Assembly (NCBI GenBank): GCA_045578625.1
Contig: JAZNKN010000020.1
Coordinates: forward strand, 1-64,000
DNA: 64,000 nucleotides
From: RGIG3009 sp045578625
GTDB lineage: Bacteria > Bacillota > Clostridia > Oscillospirales > Acutalibacteraceae
Direction: 5' to 3'
The notes below the pieces were generated by a model, which was not told where the DNA came from, searched no databases, and saw nothing but the letters and a program-made list of their open reading frames with translations. This document shows, piece by piece, positions 15,732 to 22,482 of the stretch. Position 1 is the stretch's first letter. Each line of letters begins with the position of its first letter. Position numbers and translations under genes: made by a program.

Positions 15732-16268
15732 ATGAGAATTATAACAGGAAAGGCGAAGGGCTGCCGTCTGGAAACGCTCACAGGGTTGGATACCCGCCCC
15801 ACGGTGGAGCGCGTCAAGGAAGGTATCTTCTCCGCGATCAACTTTGAAATTGAAGGACGGCGCGTGCTGGATCTGTTTGCCGGTTCCGGTCAAATGGGTC
15901 TGGAGGCGCTCAGCCGCGGTGCGGCCTCTTGCGTGTTTGTAGACAGCAGCCGCGACGCGGTGCAGGTGGTGCGGCGCAATATGGCGGCGACGCGGTTGGC
16001 ACAAAACGCCACCGTGCTGTGCCGTGATGCGCTTAGCTTTCTGCAGCAGAATGCCGATCGGTTTGATCTGGTGTTTCTTGATCCGCCGTACGATGCGGCG
16101 CTGCTGCTTCCGTGCCTGGAGGCGCTGTCGGGGCAGGTAGCCCCCGGCGGAGCGGTGCTGTGCGAAAGCGATCGGCAGACCGAATTGCCGGACGAGGTCG
16201 GCGGCTTTTATCTGGATCGCTCCTACCGCTACGGCCGTGTGGTCGTGCGGCTGTATCGTTGCAAGTGA
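15732..16268 (+). CDS. rsmD: 16S rRNA (guanine(966)-N2)-methyltransferase RsmD
   Basis: Methylates G966 of 16S rRNA in the small subunit. The 178 residues contain MRIITGKAKGCRLETL, RPTVERVKEGIFSAI, the SAM loop DLFAGSGQMGLEALSRG and the catalytic FLDPPYD. No Shine-Dalgarno lies before the ATG, in line with the closely spaced promoter. The pairing rsmD-coaD, nine bases apart, is the usual Firmicutes arrangement. Confidence 0.95.
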   Translation: MRIITGKAKGCRLETLTGLDTRPTVERVKEGIFSAINFEIEGRRVLDLFAGSGQMGLEALSRGAASCVFVDSSRDAVQVVRRNMAATRLAQNATVLCRDALSFLQQNADRFDLVFLDPPYDAALLLPCLEALSGQVAPGGAVLCESDRQTELPDEVGGFYLDRSYRYGRVVVRLYRCK

Positions 16269-16277
16269 GGGGTGCGT

Positions 16278-16769
16278 ATGAAACTGGCAATCTGCCCGGG
16301 CAGCTTTGACCCGGTCACCAATGGACATTTGCAGATCATATCCCGTGCGGCGGAAATGTTCGACCGCGTGATCGTCGTGGCGATGGCCAACCAGAATAAG
16401 CAGCCGCTGTTCAACGCGCAGGAGCGTGTGGAACTGCTGCGTCGGGCAACGGCGGATCTGCCGAACGTCGAGGTGGATGCCTACGACGGGCTGCTCGCAG
16501 AGTACGCCCGCGAAAAGCAGGCGATCGCGATCGTTAAGGGCTTGCGCGCTATGTCCGATTTTGAATACGAGTTTCAGATGGCGCTCACCAACCGTAAGTT
16601 AAACCCCACCGTGGAGACGGTGTTTTTGACAACCGGCGCGGAGCATATGTACCTTTCCTCCAGCTTGGTCAAGCAGGTGGCGAGCTTCGGCGGTGATATC
16701 CGCGAGTTCGTGCCGGCGTGCATTGTGAAAGATATCCTAGAAAAATACGGAAGGAACGAAGAAGCATGA
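16278..16769 (+). CDS. coaD: Phosphopantetheine adenylyltransferase
   Basis: Fourth step of coenzyme A synthesis: joins ATP and 4'-phosphopantetheine to dephospho-CoA. The 163-residue protein has the nucleotidyltransferase motif GSFDPVTNGHLQII with (T/H)xGH, KGLRAMSDFEYEFQMA and the late YLSSSLVKQVASFGGD (the STS/ISST-like segment). GAGGGG stands before the ATG at 16278. The next gene overlaps by four bases. Confidence 0.97.
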   Translation: MKLAICPGSFDPVTNGHLQIISRAAEMFDRVIVVAMANQNKQPLFNAQERVELLRRATADLPNVEVDAYDGLLAEYAREKQAIAIVKGLRAMSDFEYEFQMALTNRKLNPTVETVFLTTGAEHMYLSSSLVKQVASFGGDIREFVPACIVKDILEKYGRNEEA

Positions 16770-17236
16770 CTATCGAAAACATACTGGATCAGATCGACGA
16801 AATGATCGACAAGGCGTGGGGTATGCCACTGTCCGGCGGTAAGTGCCTCATCGAAGCGGATCGTCTGCGCGATATGCTGGACGACATCCGTGGCAATATG
16901 CCCAGTGAGATCCGGCAGGCGAAGTCCATCGTCTCCGACCGCGCCGACATCATTGCGGATGCGAAGAAGGAAGCGGAGAGCATCGTCCGTGTTGCGGAGG
17001 AGCGTGCTCGTGCCCTCGTGATGCAGGAGGAGTTGGTCAAGCAGGCGCAGCAGAAGGCCAACGAGATCCTGCTGCAGACGCAGCAGAAGTGCCGCGAGAT
17101 GCGCAAGGGCACGCAGGATTTTGCCGAGGATCTGCCCAAGCGCACCGAGGAGACGCTGGCCAAGCAGGTCGCCGAAGTGCATCAGACCCGTCAGATGCTC
17201 CGCAAGCCCGCCAAGGCGGAAAAGACCGAGGAATAA
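16766..17236 (+). CDS. Coiled-coil protein of unknown function (ATP-synthase-subunit-like helix)
   Basis: A 156-residue protein that is almost wholly helical and charged. From about 45 to 125 it has the heptad pattern of a long coiled coil, with many Lys/Glu/Gln/Ala (SDRADIIADAKKEAESIVRV). It resembles the short helical proteins annotated as ATPase or V-ATPase-H-like after coaD in clostridia, a label based on composition. Start overlaps the coaD stop (ATGA), and a strong terminator follows, so it ends the rsmD-coaD operon. Function unknown. Confidence 0.7.
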   Translation: MTIENILDQIDEMIDKAWGMPLSGGKCLIEADRLRDMLDDIRGNMPSEIRQAKSIVSDRADIIADAKKEAESIVRVAEERARALVMQEELVKQAQQKANEILLQTQQKCREMRKGTQDFAEDLPKRTEETLAKQVAEVHQTRQMLRKPAKAEKTEE

Positions 17237-17243
17237 GCGCGTC

Positions 17244-17278
17244 AAAAGGAGAAAACCCGCGGGTTTTCTCCTTTTTTT
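17244..17278 (+). terminator. Terminator of the rsmD-coaD operon
   Basis: A perfect 15-base inverted repeat AAAGGAGAAAACCCG/CGGGTTTTCTCCTTT followed by further T. Confidence 0.95.
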
Positions 17279-17330
17279 GAGGAAACCGTCCGGTGGGATG
17301 AAAAAATTGGCAAGTCGGCGGACAATCCTC

Positions 17331-17359
17331 TTGCGTTTCTGCGAAAAGCAGGATATAAT
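17331..17359 (+). promoter_or_regulatory. Promoter of the IscU-like/GGGtGRT pair
   Basis: TTGCGT at 17331 and a perfect TATAAT at 17354 with a 17-base spacer, 34 bases before the start at 17393. Confidence 0.75.
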
Positions 17360-17392
17360 AAGGAAAGTATAAAACCCGAAAGGAGTACGAAT

Positions 17393-18085
17393 ATGAACTA
17401 TTCCCACGAAGTAGAACAAATGTGCATCGTGAAGAAAGGCCCGCATCACGGCCCGGCACCCATCCCGGAGGAGGGTAAATGGGTGAAGGCTGCGCAGATC
17501 GCGGATATTTCCGGTCTGTCTCACGGTGTGGGCTGGTGCGCTCCGCAGCAGGGCACCTGCAAACTCACGCTCAACATTAAAGACGGCATCGTCGAGGAAG
17601 CGCTGGTGGAGACCATCGGCTGCTCCGGTATGACCCATTCCGCCGCGATGGCGGCGGAGATCCTGCCCGGCAAAACGCTGCTGGAGTGCCTGAACACCGA
17701 CCTGGTGTGCGACGCTATCAACGTGGCCATGCGCGAGATCTTCCTGCAGATCGTGTACGGTCGTACCCAGTCTGCGTTCTCCGAGGACGGTCTGTCCATC
17801 GGCGCCGGTCTGGAGGATCTGGGCAAGGGCCTGCGTTCGCAGGTCGGCACCATGTACTCCACTAAGGTCAAGGGCGTTCGCTATCTGGAGATGGCCGAAG
17901 GCTACGTGACCAAGCTCGCACTGGACGAGGACGGCGAAGTCATCGGTTACCAGTTCGTGCGTCTGGGCAAGATGCTGGAGGATATCCGCCACGGCATGCA
18001 GCCCAATGAAGCATACGAGAAGAACATCGGTCAGTACGGTCGCTTCGATTCCGCGGCGAAGTACATCGACCCCCGTGAAGAATAA
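17393..18085 (+). CDS. IscU/NifU-like iron-sulfur scaffold-type protein
   Basis: A 230-residue cytosolic protein whose central part resembles the IscU/NifU N-terminal fold: CKLTLNIKDGIVEEALVETI followed by GCSGMTHSAAMAAEIL, the counterpart of the Cys loop, then KTLLECLNTD. Cys residues are at WCAPQQGTC and IGCSG; a full three-Cys scaffold set is not obvious. It always accompanies the GGGtGRT protein in my knowledge of clostridial genomes, and here it is 15 bases before it. Role is unproven; iron-sulfur handling is the best guess. AAAGGAG stands before the ATG. Confidence 0.75.
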   Translation: MNYSHEVEQMCIVKKGPHHGPAPIPEEGKWVKAAQIADISGLSHGVGWCAPQQGTCKLTLNIKDGIVEEALVETIGCSGMTHSAAMAAEILPGKTLLECLNTDLVCDAINVAMREIFLQIVYGRTQSAFSEDGLSIGAGLEDLGKGLRSQVGTMYSTKVKGVRYLEMAEGYVTKLALDEDGEVIGYQFVRLGKMLEDIRHGMQPNEAYEKNIGQYGRFDSAAKYIDPREE

Positions 18086-18100
18086 GAGGAGGCGGAACAA

Positions 18101-19111
18101 ATGGCGAACGATGTGAAATTTGAAGGCAAGGACAGACGCCTTGCAAAGATCGAGGAGTTCCTCGCGGCCAACGGCCTCGGCTCCATGGAGGAGTGCCGCG
18201 ACCTGTGCGAGAGCAAGGGCGTGGACGTTGCTGCTATCGTTAAGGGCGTGCAGCCCATCGCGTTTGAAAACGCGGTGTGGGCGTATACGCTGGGCGTGGC
18301 ACTGGCTCTCAAGCGCGGCATCAAAGACGCGGCGGAGGCTGCGGCTGTGATCGGTGAAGGTCTGCAGGCTTTCTGCGTGCCCGGCTCTGTTGCCGAGCAG
18401 CGCAAGGTCGGTCTGGGTCACGGCAACCTGGGCAAGATGCTCCTCTCCGAGGAGACCGAGTGCTTTGCGTTCTTGGCGGGTCACGAGTCCTTTGCAGCTG
18501 CGGAAGGCGCGATCGGTATCGCCCGCACGGCGAACAAGGCTCGTAAAAAGCCCCTCCGTGTTATCCTGAACGGTCTGGGCAAGGATGCGGCGTATATCAT
18601 CAGCCGTATCAACGGCTTCACCTATGTGGAGACCGAGTACGACTTCTTCACCGGTGAGCTGAAGATCGTGCGCGAGAAAGCGTTTTCCGACGGCGAGCGC
18701 GCTAAGGTGCGTTGCTACGGCGCGAACGACGTTAACGAAGGCGTTGCTGTGATGCAGTACGAGGCCGTTGAGGTCTCCATCACCGGTAACTCCACCAACC
18801 CCACCCGCTTCCAGCATCCGGTTGCCGGCCCTTACAAGAAGCGGGCGCTCGAGAACGGCAAGAAATACTTCTCCGTGGCTTCCGGCGGCGGCACCGGCCG
18901 CACCCTGCATCCCGACAACGTGGCGGCAGGTCCGGCGTCCTACGGCTTGACCGATACCATGGGTCGCATGCACGGTGATGCGCAGTTCGCGGGTTCGTCC
19001 TCCGTTCCGGCTCACGTGGAAATGATGGGTCTGATCGGTGCGGGTAACAACCCGATGGTCGGTATGACCGTTGCTTGTGCTGTAGCGGTTTCCGAAGCGC
19101 TTGACAAATAA
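18101..19111 (+). CDS. GGGtGRT protein (conserved family of unknown function)
   Basis: A 336-residue protein with the family-naming GGGTGRT at residues 262-268, followed by LHPDNVAAGPASYGLTDTMGRMHGDAQF. Other constant-looking parts are GLGHGNLGKMLLSEETECFAFLAGHES (seen as GLGHGNLGKM), STNPTRFQHPVAG, and the C-terminus GNNPMVGMTVACAVAVSEAL. It has no signal or membrane segment. A Gly-rich loop of this kind may bind a phosphate or nucleotide (inference). AGAGGAGG precedes the start. A diverged copy of its last 28 codons survives at 21031-21117. Confidence 0.85.
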   Translation: MANDVKFEGKDRRLAKIEEFLAANGLGSMEECRDLCESKGVDVAAIVKGVQPIAFENAVWAYTLGVALALKRGIKDAAEAAAVIGEGLQAFCVPGSVAEQRKVGLGHGNLGKMLLSEETECFAFLAGHESFAAAEGAIGIARTANKARKKPLRVILNGLGKDAAYIISRINGFTYVETEYDFFTGELKIVREKAFSDGERAKVRCYGANDVNEGVAVMQYEAVEVSITGNSTNPTRFQHPVAGPYKKRALENGKKYFSVASGGGTGRTLHPDNVAAGPASYGLTDTMGRMHGDAQFAGSSSVPAHVEMMGLIGAGNNPMVGMTVACAVAVSEALDK

Positions 19112-19130
19112 GTATTTACAGGCATTTTAT

Positions 19131-19161
19131 AAGGGAGGGCCTCTGTGCCCTCCCTTTTTTC
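19131..19161 (+). terminator. Terminator after the GGGtGRT gene
   Basis: GGGAGGG and CCCTCCC form a stem with inner pairs CCTC/TGTG, followed by TTTTTTC. The stem equals the reverse complement of the intergenic repeat at 148-169. Confidence 0.85.
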
Positions 19162-19164
19162 TTA

Positions 19165-19215
19165 TAAAAAATTGGACGCATCATTTTAAGGTTTCACCTG
19201 ATGACGCGTCCAAAT
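19165..19215 (-). terminator. Terminator of the phosphohexomutase gene
   Basis: On the minus strand TTTGGACGCGTCATCA pairs with TGATGCGTCCAA round a 15-base loop, followed by a T-rich tail. The other strand could also use it. Confidence 0.75.
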
Positions 19216-19229
19216 TTTTATAGTCATTT

Positions 19230-20636
19230 TTATAATTCAAGGAATTGCTTAAAGGCGGCAATATATCCGGTAGCACGTTCTGCAGTGCTACTTTCGGCAA
19301 ATATGCGGAGCAAGGGCTCGGTGCCGGAGAAACGACAAATGACAAAACTGTCGTCCGCGAAATAGACCTTGCAGCCATCTTCGTAATTGACTCTGACGAC
19401 TTTTTGTCCAAAGTCGGGCAGCTTCTTTTGCACCATAATGATATTTTCGATTTCGGATTTAACTTCAGGGGCAAAGTGCAGATTGTCCTCTACCATCTCA
19501 TAGTGACCAAATTGCGACTCCAGCTCCGCTATAATTTCCGTAGGACTTTGGCCGGTTACGCTAACCATTTCGGCAAACAGAGAGGCAGCATATACCGAGT
19601 CCTTGCCGTGAATGTGACCGCGCACCGTCAGTCCGCCGGAGGATTCGCCGCCAAGCACTGCATCCACCTCGTCGATCTTGGAGGAGATATATTTAAATCC
19701 AACAGGCACTTCGTAACATTTTTCGCCGAAGGATTCAGCGATCTTGTCCAGCATATGTGTGGTGGCAAGGTTTCTGACGACGGGTCCTCTCCAGTTTCTG
19801 TATTTCACCAGATACCAATACAGCATACACAGAATTTCGTTGGCATCAATATATTTACCACTCTTGTCAATGATGCCCAGCCTGTCGCCGTCGCCGTCCA
19901 TCGCAATACCTAAATCGTATCCGCCTTGGACAACGCCGTTTTGCAGTTGCGCAAGGCTGTTCTCGCTCGGGGCGGGCATCATACCGCCGAAATACGCATC
20001 CTTGTTAAGGTTTATCGTATCGATAGTGCAGCGTGCTGTGTGGAAAATGACCTGTAGGGGATAGGCACCGGAGCCATGCATTGTGTCAAACAAAACGCGA
20101 AGACCGCGGTTGCGCAATGCTTTCATATCGAGCAATTCAATGATATCATCTAAAAACTTGTTAAAGGGGTTGGCAAGAAATTCAATAGTTCCTTGGCTAA
20201 CCGCCTGCTCAAATTGGATATATTCGGGTTGGCTTTTCTCAATGTATTGTTCCAGTTTTGAAGTGATTTCCAACGAGGCATCTTTGCCTTCTTCAACGAT
20301 AAGCTTGATACCGTTGTAGTTTGAAGGGTTATGAGAAGCGGTGATCTCAATACCAAAGTGTAACTTTTCGTCTTTGACAGTATGCATGATCAGGGGCGTG
20401 GGTGCGCTGCGGCGCAAAAACAAAATGTGTATGCCGCCCTTTGCCAACACCTCGGCTACCCATCTTGCAGCGTTTTCTGAAAGAAATCGACGATCGTAGC
20501 CAATGATTACGGGCTTGTCCATCTTGTTTTCTTCTTGCATCAGGCGCAGTATACCTGCGGCAACCTTCTGCACATTTTCCCGGATAAAATCCTCACCGAT
20601 GACGGCTCGCCAACCGCCGGTTCCGAATTTGATCAT
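19230..20636 (-). CDS. Phosphoglucomutase/phosphomannomutase family protein, probably acquired
   Basis: An alpha-D-phosphohexomutase of 468 residues that interconverts hexose 1- and 6-phosphates. All four active-site signatures are present: ITASHNPSNYNGIK (phosphoserine near 99), AMDGDGDRLG (metal loop), GGESSGG (sugar loop) and RFSGTEPLLRI (phosphate loop). MIKFGTGGWRAVIGEDF opens it; CAGGAGGGG precedes the ATG. Its base composition is visibly lower in GC than all neighbours, its codons are AT-richer, and it is on the opposite strand between an intact GGGtGRT gene and a fragment of another, which suggests transfer. Confidence 0.9.
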   Translation of the reverse strand: MIKFGTGGWRAVIGEDFIRENVQKVAAGILRLMQEENKMDKPVIIGYDRRFLSENAARWVAEVLAKGGIHILFLRRSAPTPLIMHTVKDEKLHFGIEITASHNPSNYNGIKLIVEEGKDASLEITSKLEQYIEKSQPEYIQFEQAVSQGTIEFLANPFNKFLDDIIELLDMKALRNRGLRVLFDTMHGSGAYPLQVIFHTARCTIDTINLNKDAYFGGMMPAPSENSLAQLQNGVVQGGYDLGIAMDGDGDRLGIIDKSGKYIDANEILCMLYWYLVKYRNWRGPVVRNLATTHMLDKIAESFGEKCYEVPVGFKYISSKIDEVDAVLGGESSGGLTVRGHIHGKDSVYAASLFAEMVSVTGQSPTEIIAELESQFGHYEMVEDNLHFAPEVKSEIENIIMVQKKLPDFGQKVVRVNYEDGCKVYFADDSFVICRFSGTEPLLRIFAESSTAERATGYIAAFKQFLEL

Positions 20637-21030
20637 TGCAGCCCCTCCTGTTTGGTTTCGGTTTTTAAAAAGATTCTATTTTCTTTTCGTTTACAGTATA
20701 ACAAGATTATAATGCAAGGTATTTACACGTTAGGGTGTTTTTTTGTCATTTTAGCCATGCTTTTATAGTGTGATTTCTGAGGTTTATATAATGAAGAGAA
20801 GTTGCTGAAACAAAGGGACAAGGGAGGGTGCGGATTTTCTCATAAGCTTATTTTTTAAAATAAGCGCGTTTACAAATTATAGTCAACACCACATAATGCA
20901 ATCGGGAAAACTCAAAACGATGTGTTTAGCGAACCGGATTCCACAATCATATAGTGTTAAAAAGTCATAGCAATCCTTTCGGGCTGTGTTCAAGAAAGTT
21001 GTTTTATCTAACAATTCAGAGTGCGTTGGG
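20637..21030. other. AT-rich gene-free stretch beside the phosphohexomutase
   Basis: About 390 bases, distinctly AT-rich. It holds a small hairpin at 20847-20867 (CTTATTTT/AAAATAAG) and no frame with a ribosome site. A minus-strand frame crosses the remnant at 21031-21117, but it gains its length from that remnant. It is probably imported flanking DNA belonging to the phosphohexomutase insertion. Confidence 0.5.
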
Positions 21031-21117
21031 ATGATGGGTGTGATCGGCGCAGCAAACAACCCCATGGTTGGCATGACCGTAGCTTGCGTGGTGGCTGTCA
21101 GCGAAGCGCTGAAATAA
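21031..21117 (+). pseudogene. 3' fragment of a second, diverged GGGtGRT gene
   Basis: Read from 21031, the frame gives MMGVIGAANNPMVGMTVACV and then VAVSEALK and a stop. The intact gene ends MMGLIGAGNNPMVGMTVACA then VAVSEALDK. Only three substitutions and one missing Asp separate the proteins, but about 18 of 84 bases differ, including a Ser codon change from TCC to AGC. Homology stops abruptly just before 21031. No start or upstream part remains. Its own terminator follows, so it is the tail of a true gene whose body has been lost. Confidence 0.85.
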
Positions 21118-21130
21118 TCACAGCATAACC

Positions 21131-21161
21131 AAAAGGGTCTCTCATCCGAGAGACCCTTTTT
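21131..21161 (+). terminator. Terminator following the GGGtGRT remnant
   Basis: AAAAGGGTCTCTC pairs with GAGAGACCCTTTT round ATCC, with T at the end. It now terminates nothing but the broken gene. Confidence 0.85.
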
Positions 21162-21217
21162 AATTTGCACCTATGCCGCCCGAACTGGTGTGTAAAAGGG
21201 ACGTTTCATATTCCGTC

Positions 21218-21246
21218 TTGCGCCATCGCAAGGGATGTGCTATACT
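21218..21246 (+). promoter_or_regulatory. Promoter of the GH16-like lipoprotein
   Basis: TTGCGC at 21218 and TATACT at 21241 with a 17-base spacer, 32 bases before the TTG start. Confidence 0.65.
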
Positions 21247-21278
21247 ATTACCAAAGCAGTATAGGGGAGGAATCCATC

Positions 21279-22214
21279 TTGAAGAAGCACGTTCGAGTGA
21301 TCGCGTTGGTTTTGGTTATGGCACTGACGTTGGTTGGCTGTGGCAAAGCGCCCGATGCCGGTGAGCAAAAGGCGCCGACAACGACTGCAACTAAGCCTGT
21401 GACCGATCCCGCGCCCGCGCCGGCACCGGCGATCGACGCGCCGGAAGCGGCGGCGGAAGCCGGATACACCTCGTTGGTGTTTTATGACGACTTTGACGAT
21501 CCGTCCACCGTGGACTGGGAAGGCACCGGCGAGGCCGGCTACAAGTGGTACATCGACCGTCCGTTTGGTTGGGATCCACTGCAGGAAGGCGACGTGGTGA
21601 TCGCGGACTCGGTGGCGACCATCGCGCCGAAGAAGTCCTGTGCTAACTGGGGCATTGCCACGTACAGCACCAAGGGTGACACCGGCGCGGCGTGGACTTA
21701 CGCGTATTTTGAGGCGCGTGTGCGCATCAGCACCGATATGACCAAGGCCGACCTGACCGAAAAGGGTCAACCGGCGTTCTGGAGCTTTTCCAAGGCGCAT
21801 ACCACCGGCAAGGATGAGGGCCGTTGGGGTGAGATCGACTTCTACGAGGTGGCGTTTGAGGACGACGGCACTTTTATGAACACGCTGGTGACCTCGATGC
21901 ACGACACGCGTGAAAAGGAGGAGGGCGGCCAACACAGCCTCAGTAACACCAACAACACCCACCAGTATTTTGTGACCGACGAGTGGCAGACCATCGGCTG
22001 TCTGTGGACGCCCGGCTCGGTGACGTGGTATCTGGACGGCGGCTATATCAGCCAAACCACTTATAGTGCTGACGGCATGCCCGAACCGGCGTCCTCCACC
22101 AATCAGGAAAAAGGATGCTTCAGCATCCTTGATCAGGAGGAGATGCTGGTTATCCTCGGCAGTGGTCCCTGCTGGCCGATGGAGGTCGATTGGGTCCGTG
22201 TTTGGCAGGAATAA
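21279..22214 (+). CDS. GH16-like glycoside hydrolase/lectin-fold lipoprotein
   Basis: A 311-residue surface lipoprotein. The start is TTG 21279 after GGGGAGG; it begins KKHVRVIALVLVMALTLVGC, with the lipid-bearing Cys at about 22. A Thr/Pro/Ala linker (about 30-58) leads to a concanavalin-like domain. GRWGEIDFYEV is the counterpart of the GH16 catalytic ExDxxE; QPAFWSFSKAH and WYLDGGYISQT also fit, as does the terminal MEVDWVRVWQE. It probably cuts or binds a beta-glucan or galactan at the cell surface. It lies just before the large sugar-uptake locus, separated by a hairpin. Confidence 0.75.
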   Translation: MKKHVRVIALVLVMALTLVGCGKAPDAGEQKAPTTTATKPVTDPAPAPAPAIDAPEAAAEAGYTSLVFYDDFDDPSTVDWEGTGEAGYKWYIDRPFGWDPLQEGDVVIADSVATIAPKKSCANWGIATYSTKGDTGAAWTYAYFEARVRISTDMTKADLTEKGQPAFWSFSKAHTTGKDEGRWGEIDFYEVAFEDDGTFMNTLVTSMHDTREKEEGGQHSLSNTNNTHQYFVTDEWQTIGCLWTPGSVTWYLDGGYISQTTYSADGMPEPASSTNQEKGCFSILDQEEMLVILGSGPCWPMEVDWVRVWQE

Positions 22215-22232
22215 GGCAGAATGACGAACGAG

Positions 22233-22278
22233 TGTGGCGTTTTTACGGAAGTTTCCGTTAAAACGCCACATTTTATTA
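22233..22278 (+). terminator. Hairpin terminator after the GH16-like gene
   Basis: TGTGGCGTTTTTACGGAA and TTCCGTTAAAACGCCACA pair almost perfectly with a tiny loop, followed by TTTTATT. Strong stem, imperfect T tract. Confidence 0.7.
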
Positions 22279-22363
22279 CCAAAAATAATCGTCAAAAAAT
22301 AAAGTTGACGAAAAAATGCTACTTTATTGCGGCAATTTTACTATATTATCTCCCAAAAAACAG

Positions 22364-22435
22364 TATAATGTTAGTAAGGGCAATGGCGCATCCGGGCAAC
22401 GAGAGATCGTTTGGCCGGCTATTTGCGTCGTTGCC
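22364..22435 (+). promoter_or_regulatory. -10 box and structured 5' leader of the sugar-uptake locus
   Basis: A perfect TATAAT at 22364-22369 has no clear -35 at 17 bases (nearest TTTACT is 21 bases away), so an activator may be needed. In the leader, GGCAACGA (22395-22402) pairs with TCGTTGCC (22428-22435) around an internal GGCCGGC. It does not match a riboswitch class I know. Confidence 0.35.
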
Positions 22436-22482
22436 AAGGCAAGTGTTCCGTAATTCGACACAAGAAATAAGGGTGTGTGAAG

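Noticed and set aside
14322..16328. A 668-codon open frame antisense to metK and rsmD, and similar long frames on the minus strand at 16574-19015 and 22324-25125
   Set aside because: High GC at third codon positions of the real genes keeps the opposite frames open. The plus-strand proteins have clear families and ribosome sites; the antisense products are rich in His, Arg and Gln and match nothing.
20883..21170. Minus-strand frame of 95 codons near the phosphohexomutase
   Set aside because: It runs across the antisense of the GGGtGRT remnant and has no ribosome site.
22380..22440. Riboswitch in the leader of the sugar locus
   Set aside because: Only one eight-base stem is visible; no consensus of a known class fits, so it is noted as structure only.
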